DNA from: Mycobacterium sp. NS-7484
GTDB lineage: Bacteria > Actinomycetota > Actinomycetes > Mycobacteriales > Mycobacteriaceae
Length of the DNA stretch: 64,000 nt
Direction of reading: 5' to 3'
Assembly: GCF_001953975.1 (NCBI RefSeq)
Contig: NZ_MBEJ01000110.1
Span: 1 to 64,000, forward strand
A program made the translations under genes and the position numbers. The notes under the pieces were generated by a model that worked only from the letters and a program-made list of their open reading frames with translations, ran no database searches and had not been told where the DNA came from. Below are positions 28,849 through 39,200 of the stretch, piece after piece (the stretch's first letter is position 1; each line of letters begins with the position of its first letter).

Positions 28849-28996
28849 CGCAACACCTCGGAACTGTGCTCGACCCTACAACTGGCATTCAACACACGAT
28901 CGGGCCTCAGGGAGGCGATAGTTCGCCGATTCCGCAATCGACGGTTCGACGCCGCCGGTTCGAGCATGCGCGCGGGTGCTGAGCATGGGTACGCGC

Positions 28997-30382
28997 TCAG
29001 TCCGGCCGGCCGACGCCGTCGGCCCACAATCCGGGCCAGTTGCCGGCCACCTGTTTGGGGTAGCCGGCGTCGACCCGTGACGACGCGATGTCATAGCGGA
29101 TGTACTGCGACCCTTTGAAGAAGTACGCCTTGCCGTTGTTGCGGATCACCACATGATCGATGCCGTTCTCGTATTCGGTGGGCAGATTGGGCGCCCAGTT
29201 GTCCTTGATCGGCTTGGGATAACCCGCGTCGACCTGATCGGTGGCGATGTCGTAGCGCAGATACTGCGCCCCCTTGAAGAAGTAGGCCTTGCTGTTCGGC
29301 CACACCACCACCGCGTCGAAACCATCCGGCCAGACGCCCGGCCACCCCGCCGAGATGTCCATCGGATAACCGGGATCCACCCGATCGGTCGGCAGATCGA
29401 AGCGCAGGTATCGGCTGCCCTTGAAGAAGTACGCTTTTCCGTTGGTCCACAGCACATCCGCATCGATGCCATCGGCGAACTCCGCCGGGAAACCGGCCCA
29501 GAACCCGGCCATCGGCAGCGGATAACCGGGATCCGTCTTGCCTACGGCCTCGTCGAACCGCGCGTACTGCGAGCCGTTGAAGAGGTACAGTTTGCCGTTC
29601 GGCCACACCGAGCTCGGCGACACCGGACCGGGGTACATGCTCGCCGCGAACTGGGCGTCCAGGTTGTCGATGTCGGTTCCGCCGGGTACACCGATGCCGT
29701 CGGTCATGATCGAACCCGGCAGTTCGTAGCACATGATCGAGTTCTCGTCGGTCTCGTTGGTCGCGGTCAAGGCCGAGACGTCGAACGGGGTGAGCACCTG
29801 CTCGATCACCTCGTCCCGCGACCAGCCCTGGGTCGCCATGAACAGGGTGATGGCCTTCTCCCGGTCGATCCGGTCGACAATTGCCTTGCGGCGGTGCTCA
29901 TGTGGGAACCCCAGAGTGTGTCCCGTCTCGTGCCGGACCACCCGGCGAAACTCCGCCTCGGCGGTGCTCATCGTGAAACCGTCGAGGTTCATGGTCTGCT
30001 CGTCGGCGGCGGCCAGGAGGATGTCGGTACCGAGGTAGGACCAGTACCCGTCGTCGGCCACCCGGGCGATCCGCACCTGGGGATCGACGTGGGACGCCAC
30101 GAACCTGACGTTCGCCCACGCTCCCCAGGCGTTCATATGAGCCAGGATTCGGCGCTGCAGATCGGCCGGCGGGGTGTCCAGGAAGCCGACCGTCAGCCGG
30201 ACCCCGCCGGCATTCCAGCGCTTGTTCGTCATGACGGCCAGGTGTTCACGAGACGGCCGATCCCCGGCCGAGATCCCGGTGACGTTGGGGGCATTCGCCG
30301 GATTGACCCCGACGGCGGCCTCCGCGGAGGCGATCACCTTTCCGGCCGGCAGTCCTTTGATCGTGCACGGTATGAATGTCAT
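28997..30382 (-). CDS. Astacin-like zinc metalloprotease with hemopexin repeats
   Basis: A 461-residue metzincin. The zinc site is HETGHTLGFPHEH at residues 151-163, extended by RRKAIVDR, the astacin form (HExxHxxGFxHExxRxDR). A Met-turn is likely in NSIMCYELPGSIM. From about residue 275 come four hemopexin-like repeats, each with a YFFKGSQYLRYD-like strand and a VDPGYPxxI unit, presumably a four-bladed propeller for binding a substrate. No signal peptide is present. ATG 30382 is preferred because gaaggaggg stands before it; an ATG 30 bases upstream is less likely. It is divergent from the haem peroxidase across about 186 bases. Confidence 0.88.
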   Translation of the reverse strand: MTFIPCTIKGLPAGKVIASAEAAVGVNPANAPNVTGISAGDRPSREHLAVMTNKRWNAGGVRLTVGFLDTPPADLQRRILAHMNAWGAWANVRFVASHVDPQVRIARVADDGYWSYLGTDILLAAADEQTMNLDGFTMSTAEAEFRRVVRHETGHTLGFPHEHRRKAIVDRIDREKAITLFMATQGWSRDEVIEQVLTPFDVSALTATNETDENSIMCYELPGSIMTDGIGVPGGTDIDNLDAQFAASMYPGPVSPSSVWPNGKLYLFNGSQYARFDEAVGKTDPGYPLPMAGFWAGFPAEFADGIDADVLWTNGKAYFFKGSRYLRFDLPTDRVDPGYPMDISAGWPGVWPDGFDAVVVWPNSKAYFFKGAQYLRYDIATDQVDAGYPKPIKDNWAPNLPTEYENGIDHVVIRNNGKAYFFKGSQYIRYDIASSRVDAGYPKQVAGNWPGLWADGVGRPD

Positions 30383-30568
30383 CGTCGTCCCTCCTTCGGG
30401 TCCGGACGTCATCGGTTGTCACCGGCGAACGTAGAGCCATCGACACCTCGACACACGAGTGGAGCGCTACCTGCATTCGGGTAGCTCACTACTCGTGTCA
30501 TTTCGCATCGGCGCGACAACGATCGACATGTGCGTCAAAACAATGTCGGATCCAGAGCGCGGTCGACG

Positions 30569-32356
30569 ATGGCCGCGGTGGGCGCCCGGATCGCCCAGCA
30601 GATTGATCAGTCGGTGGGTTGGTCGCGGCTGCCGACCGCGCTGGGCCTGGCGGTCCTGGTCGGCCTACGCCATCAACTGCGCACCTCGAATCTGTATGCT
30701 GCCGAACCGGGTCCACCTCAAACCGCCGTCCCCGGTGCGGTAGGTAACTATCTGTCGGCCCGTACTCGTGACGGCTCGTACAACGACCTCGCCGATCCGC
30801 GGATGGGCGCCGTCGGTTGCCGCTTCGGGCGCAACGTGCCGGCCGAGTACACGTACCCGGAATCGGACCCGCAGCTTCTCGATCCCAACCCGCGGCTGAT
30901 CAGCCGCCGCCTGCTGACCCGCGAGCGCTTTCAACCCGCGACCACACTCAACCTGCTGGCCGCCGCGTGGATCCAGTTCGAGGTACACGACTGGTTCGCC
31001 CACGGCACCGTCGCCGGCGGCCCCTGGGTGGTACCGCTGCACGACGACGACCCGTGGCCGCAGCGGCCGATGCGGGTGCAGCGCACACAGCCTGATCCCC
31101 ACCCCAACCCGGTCGGTCCGCCCACCTTCACCACGCAGGAGTCACACTGGTGGGATGGCTCTCAGATCTACGGAACCACACCGGAATTCGCCAGCGCACT
31201 GCGCTCACCCGAGGGTGGCAAGCTACGCATCGATTCCGCGGGGCTACCGCCGCAGGATGTGGAGGCGACGGTCGACCTGACCGGTACCGCCGGAAACTTC
31301 TGGGTCGGGCTGGCCTTGCTGCACTCACTGTTCATGCGTGAGCACAACGCCATCTGCGACCGCCTGGCGCAGGCGCATCCACATCTGACCGATCAACAGC
31401 TCTACGACAAGGCGCGCCTGGTCAATTCCGCGTTGATGGCAAAGATCCACACGGTGGACTGGACCCCCGCCATCATCGCGCACCCCACCACGGTGGCGGC
31501 GATGCGGGCCAACTGGTTCGGGCTGCTGGGCGAACGGCTGGGCCGGCGCTTCGGTCGCATCAGCCGCAGTCCGCTGCTGCGCGGTATCCCGGGCTCAGCG
31601 ACCACCCACCACGGCGTGCCCTATTCGCTCACCGAGGAGTTCGTCGCGGTGTACCGGATGCATCCACTGATCCCTGACGACTTCATCTTCCGTTCGGTGG
31701 TCGATGACCGGATCGTCGCAGAGCACGAGCTGCCCGAGCTGTCCGTCGAGAACGTACGGGCCCGGTTGGCCGAGACGCCGATGGCCGATCTGTTCTACTC
31801 CTTCGGCCGTGCCCACCCGGGAGCGTTGTCGCTGCACAACTTTCCCCGGCACCTGCAGAACCTGCGTCGCGTCGACGGCGCACTACTCGACCTGGCCACC
31901 ATCGACCTGATCCGGTCCAGGGAGCGCGGTGTGCCGCGCTACAACGAGTTCCGGAAGCTGTTCCGGCTCAAGCCGGCCAGGACTTTCGAGGAACTCACCG
32001 GTGAAACGGTGCTGGCAGCCGAGCTGCGTGAGATCTACGACGACGTGGACCTGGTCGACCTGATGATCGGCTTGTACGCCGAACCCAAGCCCCGAGGTTT
32101 CGGGTTCAGCGACACCGCCTTCCGGGTTTTCATCCTGATGGCCACCCGCCGGCTGGAAAGCGACCGATTCTTCACCGTCGACTTCCGTGAAGAGACGTAC
32201 ACGGTCGCCGGCATGAAGTGGGTTCGCGACAACGACATGCGATCGGTGCTGCTGCGTCACTTTCCCGAATTGGCCCCCGCTCTGGCCGGGGTGACCAACC
32301 CATTCGCTCCCTGGAATTCCATGTCCCCCAAGCCCGGCAGAAAGGTATGTACATGA
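30569..32356 (+). CDS. Animal-type haem peroxidase / fatty acid dioxygenase-like protein
   Basis: A 595-residue haem protein of the cyclooxygenase-dioxygenase superfamily. The distal His is H140 in IQFEVHDWFAHG, the proximal His is H365 in VYRMHPLIPDDF, and Y362 stands three residues before it, where COX and alpha-dioxygenases keep their radical-forming Tyr. LRRVDGALLDLATIDLIRSRERGVPRYNEFR is the conserved C-terminal region. Such enzymes oxygenate fatty acids to hydroperoxides; this activity is inferred. A short hydrophobic stretch near residue 25 might touch membrane. An in-frame GTG at 30530 would add 13 residues. The stop overlaps the start of the catalase-like gene, so the pair is coupled. 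Confidence 0.85.
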   Translation: MAAVGARIAQQIDQSVGWSRLPTALGLAVLVGLRHQLRTSNLYAAEPGPPQTAVPGAVGNYLSARTRDGSYNDLADPRMGAVGCRFGRNVPAEYTYPESDPQLLDPNPRLISRRLLTRERFQPATTLNLLAAAWIQFEVHDWFAHGTVAGGPWVVPLHDDDPWPQRPMRVQRTQPDPHPNPVGPPTFTTQESHWWDGSQIYGTTPEFASALRSPEGGKLRIDSAGLPPQDVEATVDLTGTAGNFWVGLALLHSLFMREHNAICDRLAQAHPHLTDQQLYDKARLVNSALMAKIHTVDWTPAIIAHPTTVAAMRANWFGLLGERLGRRFGRISRSPLLRGIPGSATTHHGVPYSLTEEFVAVYRMHPLIPDDFIFRSVVDDRIVAEHELPELSVENVRARLAETPMADLFYSFGRAHPGALSLHNFPRHLQNLRRVDGALLDLATIDLIRSRERGVPRYNEFRKLFRLKPARTFEELTGETVLAAELREIYDDVDLVDLMIGLYAEPKPRGFGFSDTAFRVFILMATRRLESDRFFTVDFREETYTVAGMKWVRDNDMRSVLLRHFPELAPALAGVTNPFAPWNSMSPKPGRKVCT

Positions 32357-33492
32357 CCGAGGCCACCACCGCCACGATGACCGAAGCCGATGTCCGTCGC
32401 ATCGCCGAGAATCTCGACCCGGTCTCCTACCGCGACGACCTCGAGCAACCACGGGCCGGAGAAGCCGAGGTGATCGAAAAGATCATCGCGGCACTGCGCA
32501 AGAACAACGAGCGGGCGTACAAGAAGTTCAAACGGGGCCTGCGGGATGCCCACGCCAAGAGTCACGCCGTGCTGCGCGGTGAACTGATCGTCAACCCCGA
32601 CCTGCCCGGTGTGCTGGCCCAGGGGATGTTCGCCGAGCCGCGCAGTTATCCGGTGATCGCGCGCATTTCGACGACCTCGGGGGTGTTGCGTAGCGACAAG
32701 ATGCGCGGTGTCCGCGGCCTGGCCCTCAAGGCCATCGGCGTGCACGGGGCCCGGGCGATGGACGACGAACCGAACATCACCCAGGACTTCGTGTTGGTCA
32801 CCCACGAGGAGTTCCTGTTCGCCGATGCCCACGCCTATCTCAGACTGGGAATGCCCACGGCCAGTGCGCTGGCCCGGTTGTCCGACGGGGTGCTCGGCGC
32901 GGGCAGTGAACTGTTGGGTCTGCTGAAGAAGGTCGGGCTGCCACTCCCGCCGAACCTGGCGGTGTTCGTCGCCCCCAACCGGCCGATCCTGGGCGAGACC
33001 TTCTTCTCCTCCGCACCCATCCGCTACGGCGACTACGTGGCGAGGTTCAAGTACGAGCCGTCCTCGCCCGAGGTCAAAGCTCTTGCCGGGCAACTCCTCC
33101 CACGAAATCCCGGTCAAGATGCCCACCGTGACCTGATCATGGAATTTTTCGAGAACAACTGTGCGGAATACACCTTCAGCGTGCAGCTGTGCACCGATGC
33201 CCAGACGATGCCGATCGAGGATGCCACGAAGCACTGGGACACCTCGGTCTCGCCCTACCTACCGGTCGCCAAAATCGTGTTCCCCCGGCAGAACCCCTAC
33301 AGCGCGCTGCGTCGGGCCTACGGCGACGACGTGTTGTCGTTCAACTCATGGCGTGGGCTCGAAGCCCACCGGCCGCTGGGGTCGATCAACCGGTTGAAAC
33401 GCACGGTGTACGAGGCCTCGAGCGACTTCCGGCACCTCAAGAACCACGTCGAACGGCACGAACCGTCGGATATCTCCGAGCTTCCGGACTGA
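32353..33492 (+). CDS. Catalase-fold haem protein (allene oxide synthase/hydroperoxidase-like)
   Basis: A 379-residue protein with the catalase core only. Distal His67 lies in RDAHAKSHAVLRGELIV, followed by YPVIARISTTSG, MRGVRGLALKAIGV, and NITQDFVLVTHEEFLFAD. The C-terminal FNSWRGLEAHRPLGSINRLKRTVY motif is typical of the catalase-related allene oxide synthase group rather than true catalases. The usual RxxxY proximal motif is not obvious (RRAYGDD is nearest). Known relatives convert fatty acid hydroperoxides. Its start overlaps the stop of the haem peroxidase, so it may process that enzyme's product. Another ATG lies 6 bases upstream. Confidence 0.82.
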   Translation: MTEATTATMTEADVRRIAENLDPVSYRDDLEQPRAGEAEVIEKIIAALRKNNERAYKKFKRGLRDAHAKSHAVLRGELIVNPDLPGVLAQGMFAEPRSYPVIARISTTSGVLRSDKMRGVRGLALKAIGVHGARAMDDEPNITQDFVLVTHEEFLFADAHAYLRLGMPTASALARLSDGVLGAGSELLGLLKKVGLPLPPNLAVFVAPNRPILGETFFSSAPIRYGDYVARFKYEPSSPEVKALAGQLLPRNPGQDAHRDLIMEFFENNCAEYTFSVQLCTDAQTMPIEDATKHWDTSVSPYLPVAKIVFPRQNPYSALRRAYGDDVLSFNSWRGLEAHRPLGSINRLKRTVYEASSDFRHLKNHVERHEPSDISELPD

Positions 33493-33614
33493 ACCTCAGC
33501 GAACGGGAATTGCTTGACATGGCAAGAACTTCCAGCCTCGTCGCCCACAGACGTCATGCCGTTGACCCGAGGTTCGCCAGCGTCGGCGGTCCGATGCCCT
33601 TAGACTCTGCGTTC

Positions 33615-36215
33615 ATGCCTGGTCAGTGGCAGCTTCTGGACCGGCCCACCGAGCACGAGGCCATCCGGTCCGCCCTCAGTGGGACCGAGAGCTGCGGAGT
33701 AATCCTCGTCGGGGCTGCCGGCGTGGGCAAGACCACGTTGGCGCGCACCGTCACAGCATCGTTGGGCCGTAGGGTGCACTGGACGGCCTGTACCGAATCG
33801 TCCCGCAGCATTCCGCTCGGCGCCTTCGCCCATTGGGTCTCCTCGACGGCTTCGCGCGACCCCATCGCGCTCATCGGATCGGCGCGTGAATCGCTTGTGT
33901 CCGACGGTGACACCGTCGTCGGTATCGACGACGCCCACCTGCTCGACCAGTTGTCGGCCACCCTGTTGCACCAGATCGCCGTCGAACGTTCCGGGCATGT
34001 GGTGGCCACCGTGCGCAGCGGCGAACCGGTACCCGACGCCGTCACCTCGCTGTGGAAGGACGGCTACCTCCAGCGCTTCGAGCTCAGCCCGTTCACCAAG
34101 CAGCAGAGCATCGCCCTGATCGAAACCGTGCTGGGCGGAACACTTGAGGGTCTCAGCGCCGACGTGATGTGGCAGACCTCCGGCGGCAACCCGCTGTTCT
34201 TGCGCAACATGGTCGAGGGCGCTCTCGACGCCGGAACGCTGGCCGAGGTCAACGGGGTCTGGCAGTTCCGCGGTCCCACCGTCATCCCGTCCGGGCTCGT
34301 CGAACTGCTCGACGAGCGACTCGCGCATGCCGGTGAAGATGTGTTGCATGCGCTGAAACTGCTGTCGCTGTGCGAACCGCTCGACATCGATGCACTGGCC
34401 GAACTCGCCGGGGAGGAGGCGGTGGACGCGGCCGAGATGCGCGGCCTGATCCGGATCGTCTCCGACGACGGTCAGATCAACGTCCGGTTCTCGCACCCGT
34501 TGTTCGGCGAGGTGGTGCGCCGCCGGGTGGGTACCGCATCGGCCCGCAAACTCCGCGGTCGCATCGCCAAGATCCTGCACGAACGTAACCTCGACTCCCC
34601 GGCCAGCCGAATCAAGTTGGCCGAGTTGGCCATCGAGAGTGATCAGGGCACCGACATCGAACTGCTGATCACCGCCGCGAAAGACGCGGTGTTCCTGTCC
34701 AACCTTCCGCTCGGGGAGAAACTGGCGCGCGCGGCGTTCGACCACGGCGGTGGCCTGGGTGCGGCGGCCCTGCTGTCCCGCGCGCTGTTGTGGCAGGGTC
34801 ATCCCGCCCAGGCCGACAGCATCCTGGAGCAGTTCTCCCCCGCCGATCTCAACGAATTGGAACTTGTGCAGTGGGGCGTACCGCGGGTGTCCAACCTGTT
34901 CTGGTCCATGGGCGAGGTGGGGCGGGCGGATCAAGTGCTGGCGCTCCTGCAGCAGCGGGTCAGCCACCCGGCCCTGCGGTTGATCATCGACGCCACCGGC
35001 GCGGGAATGGCCGTGCACCAGAACAAGATCGACGAGGGCCTGACGATCGCCGAACGAGTGCTGGCCACGCCCGAGGCGCCCCGCCAGGCCGTGGATTTCG
35101 CGGCGTTCGCCGCGGGGTTGTCGATGCCGTTGGTGGGCCGGGGCGATGATTTCCTGCCGATCGCGTCGCGGTGCCGCGCGCAACGCAAGACCACCGACGG
35201 CATGGTCCGCATCATGGTGTTCTACGGCGAGGTGCTGGCTCTGGCCTACACCGGCCGGCTGGATCTGGCCCGGCAGCGCGCCACCGAATACGCCGAGTTC
35301 TCCTCGGCCGGCCAGTTCGCCGGATGGGCCATCGCCAAGATCATGGAGGGCGTGGCCGCCACCCACAGTGGCCGGTTCCGGGACGCCATCTCGGCGATCG
35401 AGCAGGCGCTGGCCGCACTGAACGCCGAGAGCTCACTGCCCTGGCAGCTGCCCGGCCGGCTGCTGTTGGCTCGCGCGTACGCCGGGGTGGGCAACCCCAC
35501 CGACGCCGAACGGGTGCTCGCCGACGCCGAGGAACACTCGGGCGAATTCATGGCCCTGCACGAGCCGCATCGGATGATCGCCAAGGCCTGGCTTGCCGCC
35601 GCCAAAGGGAGTCACCGCTCAGCCATCGACCAGGCCCGCGCCGCCGCTGACGCCGCACATTCCTGCGGCCAGTTCGCCGTCGAGGTCGAGGCTCTGCACA
35701 GCGCGGCCCGGTTCGGCGACCGCAGTGTCACCCGTCGTCTGCAGGACCTGGTGGACCGCGTCGGCGGCCCGCTGGCGGCGCTGTACGCCCGCCACGCCGC
35801 GGCCGTGACCGCCGCGGATCCGGGCGAATTGGACAAGGTGGCCGCCGCATTCGAAACCGCTGGTGTCCTGTTGTCGGCGGCGGACGCTGCGGCCCAGGCG
35901 GTGCCGCTGCACGATCGCGCCGGACATCGCCGCAACAGCACCGAATCTGCCGCCCGCGCACTGCAATTGGCGGCCAAGTGCGGTGGGGCCGCCACCCCGG
36001 CGATCCGTTCGGCGGCCCGCCCGCTGCCGGTGACGGGCCGCGAGCGTGAGGTGGCCGGACTCGTCGCGCAGGGCCTGTCCAACCGTGAGATCGCCGAACG
36101 CCTGACCGTCTCGGTCCGCACCGTCGAGGGCCACATCTACCGGGCCTGCATCAAACTCGACGTGGCCGACCGCGACGAGCTCGCCAAGATCGTCTGGAGC
36201 GATCTGGCTCAGTAG
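33615..36215 (+). CDS. LuxR-family transcriptional regulator of the LAL (large ATP-binding) type
   Basis: An 866-residue regulator. The Walker A motif GAAGVGKTT is at residues 33-41, and Walker B is in VVGIDDAHLLD. A long helical TPR-like middle follows, and the C-terminal LuxR helix-turn-helix reads TGREREVAGLVAQGLSNREIAERLTVSVRTVEGHI. LAL proteins sense small molecules through the ATPase/TPR part and activate nearby operons. The start is uncertain: ATG 33615 lies 8 bases after TAGACT, a -10-like element, which would make the mRNA nearly leaderless, while ATG 33519 is an alternative. It follows the catalase-like gene by about 120 bases and is likely to regulate it. Its 3' end overlaps nasN by 7 bases. 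Confidence 0.88.
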   Translation: MPGQWQLLDRPTEHEAIRSALSGTESCGVILVGAAGVGKTTLARTVTASLGRRVHWTACTESSRSIPLGAFAHWVSSTASRDPIALIGSARESLVSDGDTVVGIDDAHLLDQLSATLLHQIAVERSGHVVATVRSGEPVPDAVTSLWKDGYLQRFELSPFTKQQSIALIETVLGGTLEGLSADVMWQTSGGNPLFLRNMVEGALDAGTLAEVNGVWQFRGPTVIPSGLVELLDERLAHAGEDVLHALKLLSLCEPLDIDALAELAGEEAVDAAEMRGLIRIVSDDGQINVRFSHPLFGEVVRRRVGTASARKLRGRIAKILHERNLDSPASRIKLAELAIESDQGTDIELLITAAKDAVFLSNLPLGEKLARAAFDHGGGLGAAALLSRALLWQGHPAQADSILEQFSPADLNELELVQWGVPRVSNLFWSMGEVGRADQVLALLQQRVSHPALRLIIDATGAGMAVHQNKIDEGLTIAERVLATPEAPRQAVDFAAFAAGLSMPLVGRGDDFLPIASRCRAQRKTTDGMVRIMVFYGEVLALAYTGRLDLARQRATEYAEFSSAGQFAGWAIAKIMEGVAATHSGRFRDAISAIEQALAALNAESSLPWQLPGRLLLARAYAGVGNPTDAERVLADAEEHSGEFMALHEPHRMIAKAWLAAAKGSHRSAIDQARAAADAAHSCGQFAVEVEALHSAARFGDRSVTRRLQDLVDRVGGPLAALYARHAAAVTAADPGELDKVAAAFETAGVLLSAADAAAQAVPLHDRAGHRRNSTESAARALQLAAKCGGAATPAIRSAARPLPVTGREREVAGLVAQGLSNREIAERLTVSVRTVEGHIYRACIKLDVADRDELAKIVWSDLAQ

Positions 36216-39200
36216 ACGTCGCGCACGTACCGCTTGTCGGCGATCAGTTCCCGCTTGTAGTCACGCGTGGTGTCCTCGGACATGCCGCCGTGGGTGCGCA
36301 GGATCGTGCTGAGCGCGGCGTCGACGTCCTTTGCCATCCGGGCCGCGTCACCGCAGACGTAGAAATGTGCGCCCTCGGCCAGCCAGCGCCATACCTCTGC
36401 GCCGGCCTCGAGCATCTTGTGCTGGACGTACACCCGGTCGGCCTGGTCGCGGGAGAACGCCAGATCCAGCCGGCTCAAGAACCCGTCACCAGCCATCTCC
36501 TCGAGCTCGTTGCGATAGTAGAAGTTCTCACGGCGATGCTGATCGCCGAAGAACAACCAGTTGCGGCCGGTGTGCCCGAGTGCCCGCCGCTCCTGCAGGA
36601 ATCCCCGGAACGGGGCGATGCCGGTGCCGGGGCCGACCATGATCATCGGGGTGCCCGCGCCCTCGGGTGGACGGAAGTGCGGTGAGCGTTGCAGGAAAAC
36701 CGGTGCGGCCGCAGCCCGGTCAGCCAGGAAGGTGGAACACACCCCACTGCGCATCGTCCCGCCGGCGCCGCGGTAACGCACCACCGACACCGTCAGCTGT
36801 ATCTCCCGTGGACTGACCAACGGACTCGACGAGATCGAGTAGTTGCGCGGGGTGAGTCGGACCAGCACCTCCTGCCACTGTTGTGGGTCGGCGCGGACCG
36901 CGAACTCGGTGACCACGTCCAGGCCGTTGCGGTTGTGCAACCACCGACGGTGCCGTTCACCGGAACCGCGCAGCCGCTTGGCCGCGGCCCGGTCGGTGCA
37001 GGAATCGGCGACGAACCGCAGCAAGTCCGGGGTGATCCGGCAGATGTCGTAGGAGCAAATGAGCGCGTCCCGCAGGGACTGCTCGACGCCGTCGACCTCG
37101 ATCACCGAGTCGGGGTTCAGCGCGGTGGCCGCCAGCCAGGCGTCCACCACGGCCGGGTCGTTACTGGCGTACACGCCGAGTGAGTCGCCCACCGCGTAGC
37201 CGACGTCGTAATCGGAGATGTCGAAACCCAACTGGCGCACCTCCTTGGCCGCCCCGGGGGCCGTCAGCACCTCGTTACGTGTCACCGTCGCCAGAATCGG
37301 CTTGGCTCGGGTGAATTCGTCGGGCTCGGTGGGGATGACGGTACGGCCTCGGCCGATCACCACCGGTTCGGGCGCCGCACCGGTGAGTGCCTGGGTGACC
37401 GCCTCGGCCCACGACCGCAGCGGCTCGTCGTCGTAGGCCTCACACTCGGCGCGGTCGAGCAGCTTCGTGGCCCCCAGATCGGCCAGCCGGTGATCCAGAG
37501 CCTTGGCGTGTCCACAGAAGTTGCCGTAAGACCGGTCACCGATCCCGAGCACCGCATACCGAATGCCGTGCAGCGCCGGGGCATTCGGAGCCTGCAGCCG
37601 GCTCCAGAAGTCGGCCCCGTTGTCCGGCGGGCCCCCGTCCCCGAACGTGCTGGTGATCACCAGGATGTCACGTGCAGCGGCCAGATCGGCAAGGTCGAGC
37701 TCATCCATGTTGACCAGGGCGGCGCCGTCGATGCGGCCCGCGAGCCCAGCCGCGAACTCCTCGGCGGTCCCGGTCTGGGAGGCCCACACCACCAGTGGGC
37801 CGCCCGGTACCGAGCGTTCGACCCGGCCGACACGCGAATAGCGCCCGGCCAGCAGACCATCCACCCAGAGCCGCACCTTGGCGCTCACCGGCGCGACGTC
37901 GGGCAGCACCGGCACATCGGCCGGGGCATCCGGCAACCCGGTGAAAAAGCCGGCCAGATAGATCTTTTCGTCGAGGCTCAGCGCGGGTTTGGGCGCGGCA
38001 CCCACACCCATTTCGATCGCCAGCGGATGCCGGGCGGCTGTGCCGTCAACCGAACGGGCCGGGCGCAGGCTCACCGCGCACACCTTGAATTCCGGCTGCA
38101 ACGACTCCGGGTCGACGGCGTCGTTGGTCACCGCGTTCACGGTGAGGTATTCGCCGTGTTCGTCGTTCCAGTGAAACGGTGCGAAACAGTTTCCCGGCCG
38201 CACCCGGTCCGACACCACCGCGGGCAGCACCGCGCGGCCGCGCCGCGACGTCAACTCGACCGGTTGTCCGTCGACGATGTCGAGTTCCATGGCGTCGACC
38301 GGGTGGATTTCGACGAACGGCGCCGGGTTGAGTTTGTTGAGCTTGTCCACCGTGCCGGTCTTGGTCATGGTGTGCCATTGATGTTGCAGCCGACCGGTAT
38401 TGAGCACCATCGGATAGTCGTCATCAGGCATCTCCGCGGCGTCCATGTGCGGCCGAGCGTGGAACACCGCGCGCCGTGACGGCGTGGCGAAGGCCAGCCG
38501 CGGCCGCCGGCCGTCGGCGTCGACGAACAGATCCTGGCTGACACCGTCGTTGAGATAGCGGATGGGGTGGCGATCGTCGTCCGCGCCGGGGTCGTCGACC
38601 GGCGGGACCGGCCACTGCAACGGTGTGCGCCGCAGCCTCTCATAGCTCGCGCCGCGTAGGTCGTATCCGGTCGCCGGATTGGCGAACCCGCGGATCTCGT
38701 CGAAGATCTCTTCTGCCGAGGCGTAGTCGAAATGCTCGGCAAAACCCAAGTGCGCGGCCAGCTGACAGATCATTTGCCAGTCCGGCCGCGCCTCACCGAC
38801 GGGGTCGACCGACTGGGACAACAGGGTGAGGTTGCGTTCCGAATTCACCATGACGCCTTCGGATTCCGCCCACAACGCGGCGGGCAGCAGGATGTCGGCG
38901 TAGTGATTGGTCGCTGTGGAACGGTAGGCGTCCTGGACGATCACCAACTCGGCCGCTTCCAGGCCGTTGATCACGGTCTTACGGTTGGCCACGCTGGCAA
39001 CCGGATTCGTGCAGATGATCCAGCACGCCTTGATCTGGCCCTGCGCCATCTGCTCGAACATGCCGATCGTGCCCGGCCCCGCCTCGGGGCGGATGGTGCC
39101 GGGCGCCAAACCCCACCGGGCCTCGACGAACTCGCGGTCTTCAGCCGCGAACACGCTCCGCTGGCCGGGCAGACCCGGACCCATGTACCCCATTTCGCGA

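Noticed and set aside
33600..35366. 588-codon open frame opposite the LAL regulator
   Set aside because: Antisense to the LuxR-family gene, with Gln/His/Arg-rich translation typical of GC-driven shadow frames.
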